The notes below the pieces were generated by a model. The model was not told the DNA's origin, searched no databases, and saw only the letters and a program-made list of their open reading frames with translations. A stretch of DNA of 64,000 nucleotides, from assembly GCF_015040615.1 (NCBI RefSeq), contig NZ_CP060402.1, forward strand, positions 1,612,001-1,676,000, written 5' to 3'. Shown in pieces: positions 1-14,600 of this stretch. Both the position numbers and the translations under genes were made by a program. Numbering within the stretch: position 1 is the stretch's first letter; every line of letters starts with the position of its first letter. The DNA comes from Microbacterium sp. YJN-G. GTDB lineage: Bacteria; Actinomycetota; Actinomycetes; Actinomycetales; Microbacteriaceae.

Positions 1-446
1 GACAGGTGGATGTCGGGGTGCCGTTCGCGGATGTGCGAAGCGACCGTGCCCTTCCCGACGGCCGTGGGCCCTGCGAGCACCAGCAGCCGGCTACGGCCGG
101 GGCGGGGCGTGTGCACGGGGAAGCGCTCGTCGAGCCACTCCGAGAGCGCGGAGAGCTGGCGCACGCCCAGTCCACCGAGCCGCTTGACCGGCGAGATCCG
201 CAACTCGTCGAGGATGCGGTCGCGCTTGCCCGCGCCGATCGCGGGAAGCGCCATGAGGAAGTCGGTGATCCGCATGGTCGCCGCGTCGGAGTCGGCATCC
301 TCCACCGCCTGACGCAGCACGTCCTGCGGGGCGAGGACGCGCGTGGTCAGGTCGCGCTTGAGAGCGGCCCTGGCACGGCGGCGCTCCAGCGCACGCCGGG
401 ATGCGGCCGCCCGGTCGACCTCGGGGACGACTCTGCGTTCAGCCAT
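1..446 (-). CDS. gmk: IHF-like domain / guanylate kinase fusion (3' end outside window)
   Basis: Guanylate kinase phosphorylates GMP to GDP with ATP; cytoplasmic nucleotide metabolism. Only the first 148 codons are present; the gene runs off the left edge. Residues 38-108 look like the actinobacterial integration host factor (mIHF), including the helix-two-turn-helix-like stretch ALPAIGAGKRDRILDEL (66-82) and LGGLGVRQLSAL. The kinase begins at about 120 with the P-loop AGPTAVGKGT (125-134). The ATG is preceded by an excellent AGGAGG and lies inside the last codons of pyrF (8 nt overlap), so the two are translationally coupled. The extension is part of the same reading frame, not a separate gene. 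Identity of the kinase rests on the P-loop and on its place after pyrF, the usual actinobacterial order. Confidence 0.88.
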   Translation of the reverse strand, partial: MAERRVVPEVDRAAASRRALERRRARAALKRDLTTRVLAPQDVLRQAVEDADSDAATMRITDFLMALPAIGAGKRDRILDELRISPVKRLGGLGVRQLSALSEWLDERFPVHTPRPGRSRLLVLAGPTAVGKGTVASHIRERHPDIHL

Positions 447-1328
447 GGAGTACCTCCTGATAGCGTGCGGCGCGCTCGTCGATGGCGGCCGCGATGCCCT
501 GCGGTCCCGCGCCGAGGATGCTGCGGCTCTCGCTGGCGAGCACCTGCGGCGCCACGGCGCCGAAGCGCGTGAGCAGATCGCCCGGTTCCGCACCCTGCGC
601 GCCGAAACCCGGCGCCAGGATCGGTGCGCCGGCGAGCACCTCGTCGTCCAGTCCCAGCTCGACGCGGTCGACGGTCGCCCCGATCACCAGGCCGACGGGG
701 CCGAGCCCGCCCTCGAACGCCGTGGAGCCGTTGGCCCAGCCCACGTCGCGCGCGACCCGGTGCGCCACGGTCTGGTCCTCCCCCGCCGCCACATCGACGG
801 TGCGGGCGGTCTGCAGCGACGGCGCCTCGGGGTTGCTCGTGGCGGCCAGGACGAACACGCCCTTTCCGCCGCGCACCGCGGTCGTGATGGTCTCCCGCAG
901 CGACTCCGGCCCGAGGTACGGACTGATCGTGACGGCATCCGACTCGAGCGGCGAACCGGCATCCAGCCAGGCCGCGGCGTACCCCGCCATGGTGGACCCG
1001 ATGTCGCCGCGTTTCGCATCGGCGAGCACGATCAGGCCTGCCTGGCGTGCGGCGGACATGACATCCTCGAGGGCCGCGAAACCGCGCGAGCCGAAGCGCT
1101 CGAAGAACGCGATCTGCGGCTTCACGACGCCCACCCGGCCGGCCGCGGCCTCGACCACGGCGAGCCCGAACGAGCGCAGTCCGTCCGCGTCCTGCGGCAG
1201 ACCCCACTGCTCCAGCAGCGCGGCGTGCGGGTCGATGCCCACACACAGCGGCCCATGGGCATCCATCGCGGCCCGCAGGCGGGTGCCGAAGGAGGTGATG
1301 CCGGAGGATGCCGGGCCGGAGGGGGTCG

Positions 1329-1332
<4 letters not shown>
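439..1332 (-). CDS. pyrF: orotidine 5'-phosphate decarboxylase
   Basis: Decarboxylates OMP to UMP, the last step of de novo pyrimidine synthesis. The 297-residue protein is of the longer (type 2) bacterial PyrF class found in actinobacteria and myxobacteria. The catalytic D-x-K-x-x-D element is visible as [13 protein letters not shown], and VGIDPH near residue 32 starts the barrel. The GTG start overlaps the carB stop as GTGA, so translation should depend on carB. It belongs to the pyrR-to-gmk operon. Confidence 0.95.
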
Positions 1333-4615
<3,283 letters not shown>

Positions 4616-4616
<1 letters not shown>

Positions 4617-5809
4617 TACTTGGAGTCTCCTTCTGCGATGGGTCCCTGAGCCTGCTGAAGGGTGGCGATGACCATCTCTGCGAATCGTGTGAACAGGTAG
4701 TGCGCGTCGTGCGGACCGGCGGCCGCCTCGGGGTGGTACTGCACCGAGAAGGCGGGGATGTCGTGGGCGCGCAGACCCTCGACCACCTGGTCGTTCAGCC
4801 CGATGTGGCTGACCTCGACCGTGCCGTAGCCGTTCGGGCTCTGGAAGGTGCCCTCCAGGGGCGCCTCGACGGCGAAGCCGTGGTTGTGGGCGGTGATCTC
4901 GACGCGGCCGGTGGCCCGGTCGAGCACCGGCTGGTTGATGCCGCGGTGGCCGAAGGTGAGCTTGTAGGTGCCCAGTCCCAGGGCGCGGCCGAAAAGCTGG
5001 TTGCCGAAGCAGATGCCGAAGTACGGCAGGCGGGCGTCGAGCACTTCGCGCAGCACCGCGACCTGTGCATCAGATGCCGAGGGGTCGCCGGGGCCGTTCG
5101 AGTAGAACACCGCGACGGGCTCGATGGCCTTGATGTCGGCGAAGGACGCCGACTGCGGCAGCACGTGCACGTCGAAGCCGATCGCGGAGAGGTTGTCGAG
5201 CGTGGACTGCTTGACGCCGAGGTCGAGCACGGCGAGGTTGCCGATGCGCTCACCTGTGGCGGGGATGACCCGTACCTCGGTGGCCGAGACGGCCGCCGAC
5301 AGGTTCTGCCCGGCCATCTGCGGGGCTTCGGTGACGCGGCGCAGCTGCTCGTCGGCGTCGAGCGCCGCGGCCTCGCCGGAGAAGATGCCGCCGCGCATGG
5401 AACCGGTGTCGCGGATGCGGCGGGTCAGCGCGCGGGTGTCGATGCCGCTGATGCCGACGATGCCGTCGCGGACCAGGGCGTCGTCGAGCGACTCCTCGGC
5501 CCGCCAGTTCGACACGCGGCGGGCGGGGTCGCGCACGATGTAGCCGGCGACCCAGATGCGGGAGGACTCCTCGTCCTCGCCGTTCATGCCCGTGTTGCCG
5601 ATGTGCGGTGCGGTCTGCAGCACGATCTGACCGGCGTAGGACGGGTCGGTGAGCGTCTCCTGGTAGCCGGACATGCCGGTGGCGAAGACGACCTCGCCCA
5701 GGGTGGTGCCGACCGCGCCGTAGGCGCGGCCCTCGTAGCGGGTGCCGTCCTCGAGGACGAGCACGGCGGAGTTCAGCGGGGACGCGGTCCCCGGCGCGGA
5801 AGTGGTCAA
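4616..5809 (-). CDS. carA: carbamoyl-phosphate synthase small (glutaminase) subunit
   Basis: Hydrolyses glutamine and passes ammonia to CarB. A class I glutamine amidotransferase domain occupies the C-terminal half, with the nucleophile Cys in [12 protein letters not shown] and the His/Glu pair in [11 protein letters not shown] start it at TTG 5809 (397 aa), overlapping the upstream stop as TTGA and preceded by GGAGAG at a 5-nt gap; reading further upstream gives only Arg/Pro-rich antisense-like sequence. The last codons are odd: the DNA encoding LQQAQGP (about 4640-4664) matches the REP-like element CCCTGAGCCTGTCGAAGGG also seen near 48030, so the C-terminal tail appears to be REP-derived. 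Confidence 0.95.
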
Positions 5810-6312
5810 GACTGCTCTCCGTTCTCCGCAGCGGCGGCCAGGCGCTCGAGCTGCGGAAGGATCTGGTGCGGCTCGGCGGATGCGAGGCGCAGGTAGGAAT
5901 CGACGAGGATGCCGTCGGCGACCCGCCACACGAGGCGGATAAGGCCGTTCGGCTCCACGGCGCGGTCGATGACGACCGACGCCCTGTCGGCGGCGGCGAG
6001 CCGCGACGAGGCGATGAACACGGTGGGCGCCCCGTCGAGGGTGAGCGCGAGTCCCCGGTCGGTGAGCACGAGCTCGCCGCGGGCGCGGTACAGCAGCGGC
6101 TGCACGGCGATCCGCTCGAGCGGCTCACCGTGCTTGGTGGTCGCGAGGTAGAGGATCTCGTGACGCGAGGTCACCTCGGCGTGCTCGGGAACGCCCAGCG
6201 GTGCGGTCAGCCCGGAATCGCGGCGGATGCGGCGGCGCCAGCCGAGGTACATGGCCAGCAGCACCAGCACCGCGACGGCGCCGATGATGAGGCCGGCGAG
6301 CTCCCTCGTCAT
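5806..6312 (-). CDS. conserved single-pass membrane protein of the pyr operon (unknown function)
   Basis: 168 residues, no assigned function. One N-terminal membrane segment ([21 protein letters not shown], residues about 5-25) is followed by basic residues RRRIRR and a soluble beta-rich domain of about 130 residues containing [13 protein letters not shown] and [20 protein letters not shown], reminiscent of PH-like folds. The predicted topology puts the domain in the cytoplasm. The ATG overlaps the pyrC stop (ATGA) and its own stop overlaps carA (TTGA), so it is locked between two pyrimidine enzymes. A similar gene at this place is, as far as I recall, common in actinobacterial pyr operons. 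A role in membrane positioning or regulation of the pathway is only a guess. Confidence 0.85.
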   Translation of the reverse strand: MTRELAGLIIGAVAVLVLLAMYLGWRRRIRRDSGLTAPLGVPEHAEVTSRHEILYLATTKHGEPLERIAVQPLLYRARGELVLTDRGLALTLDGAPTVFIASSRLAAADRASVVIDRAVEPNGLIRLVWRVADGILVDSYLRLASAEPHQILPQLERLAAAAENGEQS

Positions 6313-7606
6313 CCGCGGACCTCCTCGGCGAGTGCGCCGTCGTCGACGGTCACCACTCCCCCGTGGATCGTCCACTGCACGCGTCCGGGCAGCTCGCGCC
6401 CCAGGTACGGGGAGTTGCTGCTGCGACCGTGCAGGTCGGCCTCGGTGAAGACGCCTGGCACGTTCGGGTCGTACAGCGTCACGTGCGCGGGGCGACCGGC
6501 TTCGAGCGAGCCGAAGCCCTCGAGCTGGCCGATGCGGGCTGGCGTGGTGCTGAGCACGCGGGCGACATCGGCCCAGTCGAGCTGGCCCGTGGCGACCATC
6601 GACTGGTGCACGACGCGCAGGGCGCTCTCCAGACCCACCATGCCGTTGGCGGCCGCCTGCCATTCGCACGCCTTGTTCTCGGCGGGGTGCGGGGCGTGGT
6701 CGGTGGCGACGATGTCGATCGTGCCGTCGGCGAGTCCCTCGCGGACGGCCAGGACGTCCTCCTGGGTGCGCAGCGGCGGGTTGACCTTGTAGCGCGCGTC
6801 GTAGTCGCGCACGAGCTCGTCGGTCAGCAGCAGGTGGTGCGGGGTGACTTCGGCGGTGACCCGGATGCCGCGCTTCTTGGCCCACCGGATGATGTCGACC
6901 GACCCGGCGGTGGAGAGGTGGCATACGTGCAGGCGGGAGCCGACGTGCTCGGCGAGCAGCACATCGCGGGCGATGATCGACTCCTCGGCGACGGCCGGCC
7001 AGCCGGCCAGTCCCAGCTCGGCCGATACCACGCCCTCGTTCATCTGCGCGCCCTCGGTGAGGCGCGGGTCCTGGGCGTGCTGGGCGATGACACCGTCGAA
7101 CGACTTCACGTACTCCAGGGCACGGCGCATGATCAGCGGGTCCCAGACGCAGAAGCCGTCGTCGCTGAACACCCGCACGCGGGCGCGGGAGGCGGCCATC
7201 GCGCCGAGTTCGGCGAGGCGCTCGCCCTTCTGCCCGATCGTGACGGCGCCGATCGGCTGCACGGTGGCGTAGCCGGCGGCCTCGCCGAGGGCGAGTTCCT
7301 GCTCGACCACGCCGGCGGTGTCGGCGACGGGCTGCGTGTTGGGCATCGCGAACACGGCGGTGAACCCGCCGGCCGCGGCGGCCCTGGTGCCGCTGAGCAC
7401 GGTCTCGGATGCTTCGAAGCCGGGTTCGCGCAGGTGCGTGTGCAGGTCGACAAGGCCCGGCAGCGCGACCAGGCCGGCGGCGTCGATCACGCGTGCTCCG
7501 GAGCGGCTGAGGCCCGTGCCGATCTCTGCGATGACACCGTCTTCGATCACGATGTCGGCGCTGTCGCGCCCGAGCAGCTGGACTCCTGCGATGACGAGGG
7601 TCTGGC

Positions 7607-7610
<4 letters not shown>
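6309..7610 (-). CDS. pyrC: dihydroorotase
   Basis: Cyclises N-carbamoyl-aspartate to dihydroorotate; zinc amidohydrolase, third step of pyrimidine synthesis. The 433-residue length and [10 protein letters not shown] metal-binding motif at about 56-65 indicate the class I type. Later metal ligands are visible as FSDDGF, AQHAQD, HVCHLST and the ATDHAPH loop around residue 300. The GTG start overlaps the pyrB stop (GTGA). A dihydroorotate dehydrogenase gene (pyrD) is not in the window, so this step must be encoded elsewhere. Confidence 0.96.
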
Positions 7611-9131
<1,521 letters not shown>

Positions 9132-9155
9132 GTTTAAAGGATGGGTGATGGCTCG

Positions 9156-9161
9156 AGTCTA
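9156..9161 (-). promoter_or_regulatory. possible -10 box of the pyr operon
   Basis: TAGACT on the minus strand, 57 nt before the pyrR start and 25 nt before the PyrR hairpin. No convincing -35 at 17 bp; TTTCGG is only 13 bp away. Weak, offered because it is the best candidate in the gap. Confidence 0.35.
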
Positions 9162-9214
9162 TCGATTCGACGCTCCGAAAGGCGGTATACCAATGGGGGC
9201 GTGGCGGGCATCCT

Positions 9215-9311
9215 GTGCCTGACTACTGACGGCCGGACGGGGTTGTCGGCGTGTTGCCCGGCGACGCGCCGACAGGGCGCGTTGTCATCAGTGATCCGGC
9301 AAGGGCGCGCC
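9215..9311 (+). repeat. 97-bp structured repeat, copy 1
   Basis: Direct repeat of the element at 9915, aligned without gaps and differing at 13 of 97 positions (by my count). The centre is a 31-nt near-perfect palindrome starting TGTCGGCGTG and ending CGCGCCGACA; the ends carry an imperfect outer inverted repeat (GACTACTGA / TCAGTGATC). It lies in the gap between the divergent pyrR operon and the histidine phosphatase gene. Confidence 0.9.
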
Positions 9312-9368
9312 CAGGTGCGACGCGAGCACCACGCGCGGGACAGTGCGCTTCGCGCGTAGCCTCAGATC

Positions 9369-9929
9369 GTGACTCCGCCGTCAATGCAGCCGCCCCGTCG
9401 GCGAATCACGTTCATCCGGCACGCGATGCCACAGGTGGAGCCTGCCATCTCCCCAGGCGCGTGGGCACTCAGCGATTCAGGGATCTCCGCTGCCACCGAG
9501 CATCCGCTTCAGATCACGGGCGCGACCGTCGTCTCGAGCCCGGAGCGCAAAGCCGTGCAGACGACCGCGCTCATGAGCGGGCGAGATGAGGATGCCGTCG
9601 GCGTGAATCCGCGGTTCCGAGAGGTGGATCGCGTCGAGCGCGTGCATCACGGATTCCGCGTCGCGCGTGCCGCGTGGATCGCGGGGCGGCTCGACGAACG
9701 CCACGAGGGCTGGGAGACACCGGATGCCGCCGCACGTCGCTTCCACGAAGGACTGCTCGCCCATCGAGCCGAGCACCTGATCGTCGGCACGCACGGGATG
9801 GTGCTCGTGGCCTGGATGGCTGCGCAGGGTCTGATCGTCTCCGGCGACGAGGCGGTGACGTTCTGGGAGGGCCTGCGGTTTCCCGACGTCATCGCGCTCA
9901 AGTCCGTGCTCCTGGTGCCTGATCACTGA
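9369..9929 (+). CDS. histidine phosphatase superfamily protein
   Basis: 186 residues of the phosphoglycerate-mutase-like fold. The catalytic histidine is in TFIRHAMP (the usual RHG is RHA here) and SSPERKAVQTT supplies the second motif; a late His is in VGTHGMVLV. Substrate unknown: phosphatase or mutase activity cannot be told from sequence. The start is GTG 9369; an in-frame ATG at 9384 is also possible. It stands alone between two copies of a 97-bp repeat exactly 700 bp apart and is convergent with namH. Confidence 0.85.
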   Translation: MTPPSMQPPRRRITFIRHAMPQVEPAISPGAWALSDSGISAATEHPLQITGATVVSSPERKAVQTTALMSGRDEDAVGVNPRFREVDRVERVHHGFRVARAAWIAGRLDERHEGWETPDAAARRFHEGLLAHRAEHLIVGTHGMVLVAWMAAQGLIVSGDEAVTFWEGLRFPDVIALKSVLLVPDH

Positions 9930-10011
9930 CGGCCGGGCCGGTCTGTCGGTGTGTCGCCGGGCGACACGCCGACAGGGCGCGTGGTCATCAGTGATCCGGC
10001 ACGCGCGCGCC
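9915..10011 (+). repeat. 97-bp structured repeat, copy 2
   Basis: Second copy, same orientation and length as that at 9215. The outer inverted repeat is perfect (GATCACTGA / TCAGTGATC) and the inner palindrome runs TGTCGGTGTG ... CACGCCGACA. The stop codon of the histidine phosphatase lies inside the element. It sits between convergent genes and may also act as a bidirectional terminator. Confidence 0.9.
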
Positions 10012-10013
10012 GA

Positions 10014-11585
10014 TCAGCCGGCGCGCAGCGCGTCCTCGGTGACCGGGCAGCGCTCGGCGCGGATCGGGTGGCCGGCGGTGGTGAGGCACTTGCCGGTCTT
10101 CAGATCCCACTTCCAGTCGTGCATGCTGCAGGTGAGGATGCCGTCCTCATCGATCTTCCCGGTGCGGGTGAGGTCCGCGCGCAGGTGCGGGCAGCGGCGC
10201 TGCATGACCCAGTCGCCGATCTCGGCCTCTTCGGTCTGGTCGGTCTGCTCCTGGTACCAGTTCTCGACGTACTCGATGCGGTCCACCGAGAGGCACTTGA
10301 GGAACGTGGTGAGGAACTCGTTGAACTTGCCGCTGCGGCCCACCGAGAACTGCATCGACAGGAAGATCGAGTTCGACCAGTCGATCTCGTGGTCGCGGAT
10401 GTTCGTCGAGACGAGGTCGGCGGGGATGGTGTACCAGTAGATGCACTCCTCCCCCGCGTACTCGCGCACCTTAGCCTTCGGGAAGTCGACGACCATGTCG
10501 AGCTCGCCGATCCGGAAGCGCACGTTGCCGCCGACACCGAGCCGGATCGTGCGGGACTTCTTCAGCAGCGGCTCCCACCGCTCCTTGATCGCCGCGAGCA
10601 TCTCGGCGGGCGGGATGATCTCCGCCCGCGTGGCCTCCTCGTCGACGATCTCCTGCTGACGCGTGGCCTTCTGCTCGGCGAGGTACTCCCACTTCTCATC
10701 GAAGATGTGGTCGATCTCCTCCTGCGTGTACAGGCTCTGGGTGACGGTCAGCTCGCCGTGGTTCATCTCGACGACGGTGCCGGGCACGAACAGCCGGCCG
10801 TCGTACTGCGGCGCCTGCTCCTTCAGGTGCGCCAGGAACTCCTTCTGATCGGTGAAGATCGAGTCGTCGTCCTGTCCTGTGCCGTTGTAGCGGAAGAGCT
10901 CTTCGCGCAGGAACATCGGCGGCCCCGCCATCGGGAACACGTGCGGCGCGTCGACCTTCTCGATGTAGTACATCGCGCGCTTGTTCTGCGCCTCGCGCTT
11001 GAGGCGGGCGAAGTTCTGCTTGGCGTCCTGCGGCAGGTCGTAGACCATGGGCCACCAGATGGCCCCGGAGACCTGGGTGAAGTACGCCTCGGGCTTGCCG
11101 AACGAGAGCAGCGCCTCGAGGTCGAGGGGGTGCGAGTCGTTCTGGTTCAGGATCGACGCGGTGCCGTCGTCGACGCTCAGCGACGAGTCGCCGATCGGCC
11201 CGTCGCTCGGTGCGCGCAGCGGCGTGATCATGAGCTTCAGCTCGCCGCGCTCGATGATCTGGCCCGCCGGCGCATAGGTGATGTTCTCGTAGCCGAGCGC
11301 GCGGATGTCCTGTTCGAGATCGTCGGTCGGATACTCCGGCAGCAGCACCTCGATGTCCTTGCGGATGTACTTCTCCAGCAGCCTCGGGTCGAAATGGTCG
11401 CGATGCCGGTGCGAGATGTACAGGAAGTCGGCCTCACGTCCCAGACGCTCCCAGTCCAGGCCCCGGTTGTCGGGGAACGGGAACCACGATCCGAAGAAGG
11501 ATGGTCCGAGCACCGGGTCGCAGATGATGTTCCCGCCGGTCGTCTCGATGAACATCCCGGCGTGGCCGAGTCCCGTGATCCGCAT
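10014..11585 (-). CDS. namH: Rieske/metallo-beta-lactamase-fold protein, probable UDP-N-acetylmuramate hydroxylase
   Basis: Probably oxidises the N-acetyl group of UDP-MurNAc to N-glycolyl, modifying peptidoglycan precursors in the cytoplasm. Residues 1-250 form an MBL-like domain starting GLGHAGMFIETTGGNIICDP with SHRHRDHFD near residue 58. The C-terminal part (about 455-505) holds a Rieske [2Fe-2S] site, CPHL plus CSMHDW with 16 residues between. The 523-residue length and the order (MBL-like first, Rieske last) resemble mycobacterial NamH and, more remotely, CMP-sialate hydroxylase. Glycolylated muramic acid is a trait of Microbacterium, which supports the call. Alternative: a different Rieske oxygenase of the same family. 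The DNA between its stop and the phosphatase gene is the 97-bp repeat. Confidence 0.75.
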   Translation of the reverse strand: MRITGLGHAGMFIETTGGNIICDPVLGPSFFGSWFPFPDNRGLDWERLGREADFLYISHRHRDHFDPRLLEKYIRKDIEVLLPEYPTDDLEQDIRALGYENITYAPAGQIIERGELKLMITPLRAPSDGPIGDSSLSVDDGTASILNQNDSHPLDLEALLSFGKPEAYFTQVSGAIWWPMVYDLPQDAKQNFARLKREAQNKRAMYYIEKVDAPHVFPMAGPPMFLREELFRYNGTGQDDDSIFTDQKEFLAHLKEQAPQYDGRLFVPGTVVEMNHGELTVTQSLYTQEEIDHIFDEKWEYLAEQKATRQQEIVDEEATRAEIIPPAEMLAAIKERWEPLLKKSRTIRLGVGGNVRFRIGELDMVVDFPKAKVREYAGEECIYWYTIPADLVSTNIRDHEIDWSNSIFLSMQFSVGRSGKFNEFLTTFLKCLSVDRIEYVENWYQEQTDQTEEAEIGDWVMQRRCPHLRADLTRTGKIDEDGILTCSMHDWKWDLKTGKCLTTAGHPIRAERCPVTEDALRAG

Positions 11586-11663
11586 GTCTCTCCTCCTGCT
11601 TGGACAGCCTCGAGTCTAACGAGCCGACCCTGTGCACCGCTGGGGCGCCCGGGCGCGGCAGAC

Positions 11664-14600
11664 TCAGGTCTCGAGCAGTCCGCGGATGTCGTCGGCGGTG
11701 AGCGCCTGCGAGAACAGCGCCTCGTCGTCCATCACCGCGGTGAACAGCCTGGCCTTGCGCTGCTGCAGCGCGAGCACCTTCTCCTCGATCGTGCCCGCGG
11801 CGATGAGCCGGTACACGAACACCCGGCTCGTCTGGCCGATGCGGTGCGTGCGGTCGATGGCCTGCGCCTCGGCCGCGGGGTTCCACCACGGGTCGAGCAG
11901 GAACACGTAGTCGGCCTCGGTCAGGGTGAGTCCGAAGCCACCCGCCTTCAGGCTGATGAGGAACACGGGCTGATCGCCCTGCCGGAACGACGCGATGACC
12001 TGCTCGCGGTCACGCGTCGAGCCGTCCAGATGGACATGCGCGATGCCATCGGCGGTGAGCCGCTCGGCCGCGAGATCGAGGAAGCTCGTGAACTGGCTGA
12101 ACACCAGCGCGCGGTGCCCCTCCGCCTGCAGCTCGCGGACGTGCTCGAGCAGCACATCGAGTTTGCTGGAGGCGATCGCGGAATCGGCGGCATCGATGAG
12201 CCCGGGCGACAGCGCCAGCAGGCGCAGCATGGTCAGCGACCGGAACACCGTGAATCGGTTGCGGTCGAGATCGGTCAGCAGCCCGAGCAGCTTCTGTCGC
12301 TCGCGCTGCAGCACGGCGTCGTAGCGGGCGCGGTGCGCGGGTGACAGTTCGACCAGCACCTCCTGCACCTGCTTCTCGGGCAGCTCGGCGGCGACGAGCT
12401 CCTTGGTGCGCCGCAGCATGAGCGGACGGATGCGGCGCCGCAGCCGCTCCAGCCGCCGCCGGCGGTAGTCGCCGCCCTCCTCGTTCTCGGGCACTTTGCC
12501 CTGCTCGATCGGCTGCACGTACTCCTCGCGGAACCGCCGTGCCGACGGGAACAGCCCGGGAGCGGTGAGCGAGAACAGCGCCCACAGGTCGGTGAGGCTG
12601 TTCTCCAGCGGCGTGCCGGTGACGGCGATCTTCACGCGTGCCTTCAGCGCTGCGATGGCGCGGTGCGCCCTGGTCGCCGGGTTCTTCGCGAACTGCGCCT
12701 CATCGAGGATGACCCCGGCCCACTCGACATCGGCGTACTCGTCCTCGTCCAGGCGCAGCAAGGTGTACGAGGTGACGATGACGTCGGCATCTGCCACGGC
12801 ATCCGCGATCCGCCCGTCGCGCCGCGCCGCGGTTCCCTCGATCACCCGCACCCGCAGTCCCGGTGTGAACCGGGCTGCCTCACCGCGCCAGGTGCCGAGC
12901 ACCGAGGTCGGCGCGACGACGAGGAACGGCCGCGTCTCCCCTGTCTCCCGCGCGTGGGCGATGAGCGAGAGCAGCTGCAGCGTCTTGCCGAGGCCCATGT
13001 CATCGGCGAGGATGCCGCCCAGCCCGTGCTGCCAGAGGAACGCGAGCCAGTCGAAGCCGAGCTTCTGGTACGGACGCAGTGTGGCGTGAAGCCCGGTCGG
13101 CGCCGCACTCGCGGGCACCTGCTCCACGTCGCGCAGTCCCTCTGCCAGGGCCCGCCACGAGACCGCCGGCTCGGACTGGTCTGCGAGATCCTCGAAGTCT
13201 GCCCACAGCGCCGTCTGATGCCGGCTGATCCGTGGTCCCGTCTCCCATTCCGCGAGGTCCGCCGCCTCGTCGAGAAGGTCGCGGAGGGCCTGCAGAGCGG
13301 GATGCGCCAGCGAGAAGTAGCTGCCGTCGACGAGCACCATCTTGGTGCGCCGCATGCTCAGCGCCGTGAACAGCGGGGTGAACGGGATGGCGGTGCCGTC
13401 GATGGTGACGATGATGCCCAGGTCGAACCAGTCGGGGCTGGTGGACTCCACGGTCGAGACCGAGATCTCGGGCGTGCCGGAGAGCTCCCGGTACTTCTTC
13501 CGACGCCCCGTGATCACCACGCGCACGTCGCTGTCCTCGAAGACGGGCAGCACCGTGACAGCCCATTCTGCCGTCGCGACTCCCACCCGCACTCCGCGCG
13601 GCTCGAACGGGACATCGGTCGCGGAGGCCCAGAGCCTCTCCAGTTCGCGGCACTCGGCGCGCTCGGCATCCGGATCGCGGAACGGATGCCCCGCAGGCAC
13701 CGGCGCGCCGTCCGCAAGCGGCACGCTGCCGTGACCGGCGTACTCCCACTCGAACCGGTGCTCGAGCCGGTCGGACGCGCCGAAGGTGACGCGCAGGACG
13801 GGTTCCGGCCGCACCGGGGCGGGCAGGCGAAGGCCGGATGCCGCGACAACGGTCGCCTGCCGGGCGATCACCGGATACGCCTCGGCGAGGAAGTCGTCGC
13901 GGTCGTCAGCAGGCACATCGATGACCTCGGCGGCCATGAGGGCGGCGCGCACCGGAGCCGGCAGCGTCACCGGAGCCAGCACCACGTCGATCTCGGTGCC
14001 GACGAGCTCCCAGCGGTAGATGCCGGTCGATCCGATCGGGCGCACGGATGCCGCGGGCACGGCGACGCCGTCGATGCTGACGTCGGCGCCGATCAGGAGC
14101 CCGCCGTCGTCTGCCGGCTCGATCCGCAGTCCTGCCGCGGCTTCCTCCGCCAGCCTCACGCGCGTGTGCTTCTGCGCGGCGACGATCGGGATTCCGGCGC
14201 CGGCCAGGGCGCGCAGCTGCCCCCACAGCAGGGGCGATTCGACCCGGTCGAGCGGGATCCACTCGGTCGCGGTTCCCGAGAGCAGGGAGTCACGCGCGAT
14301 CGCGAGGAAATCGGTGAACCAGCGCACCTGCTCAGCGGCGAACCGCGGGCCGGGACGGCGGACGGCGTCCCAGCTCGCATCCCCCTGGATCCACTTCCCC
14401 GTCGAATCGCTGCGTATCAGCGGCCGCACCGCGAGCTGGACCTCACCGTGCGCCGCCGCGAGCTGCCGCGGGGTGACCGTGCGCGCCGGCGCCGCGCCCC
14501 AGCGGTCTTCGGCACGGCTGGGACGCACCCGCAGTTCGATGCCCAGGGCGAGGGATGCCGCGGGCCGGACCTGCGGCGCATCGGGGACGAGCCGCCGCCA

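Noticed and set aside
9215..9311. Simple Rho-independent terminator
   Set aside because: Copy 1 lies between divergent genes where no transcript needs ending, and neither copy has a T-run.
9915..10011. Integron attC site
   Set aside because: The element is palindromic and flanks a single gene, but no R'/R'' core (GTTRRRY) is seen and there is no integrase in the window.
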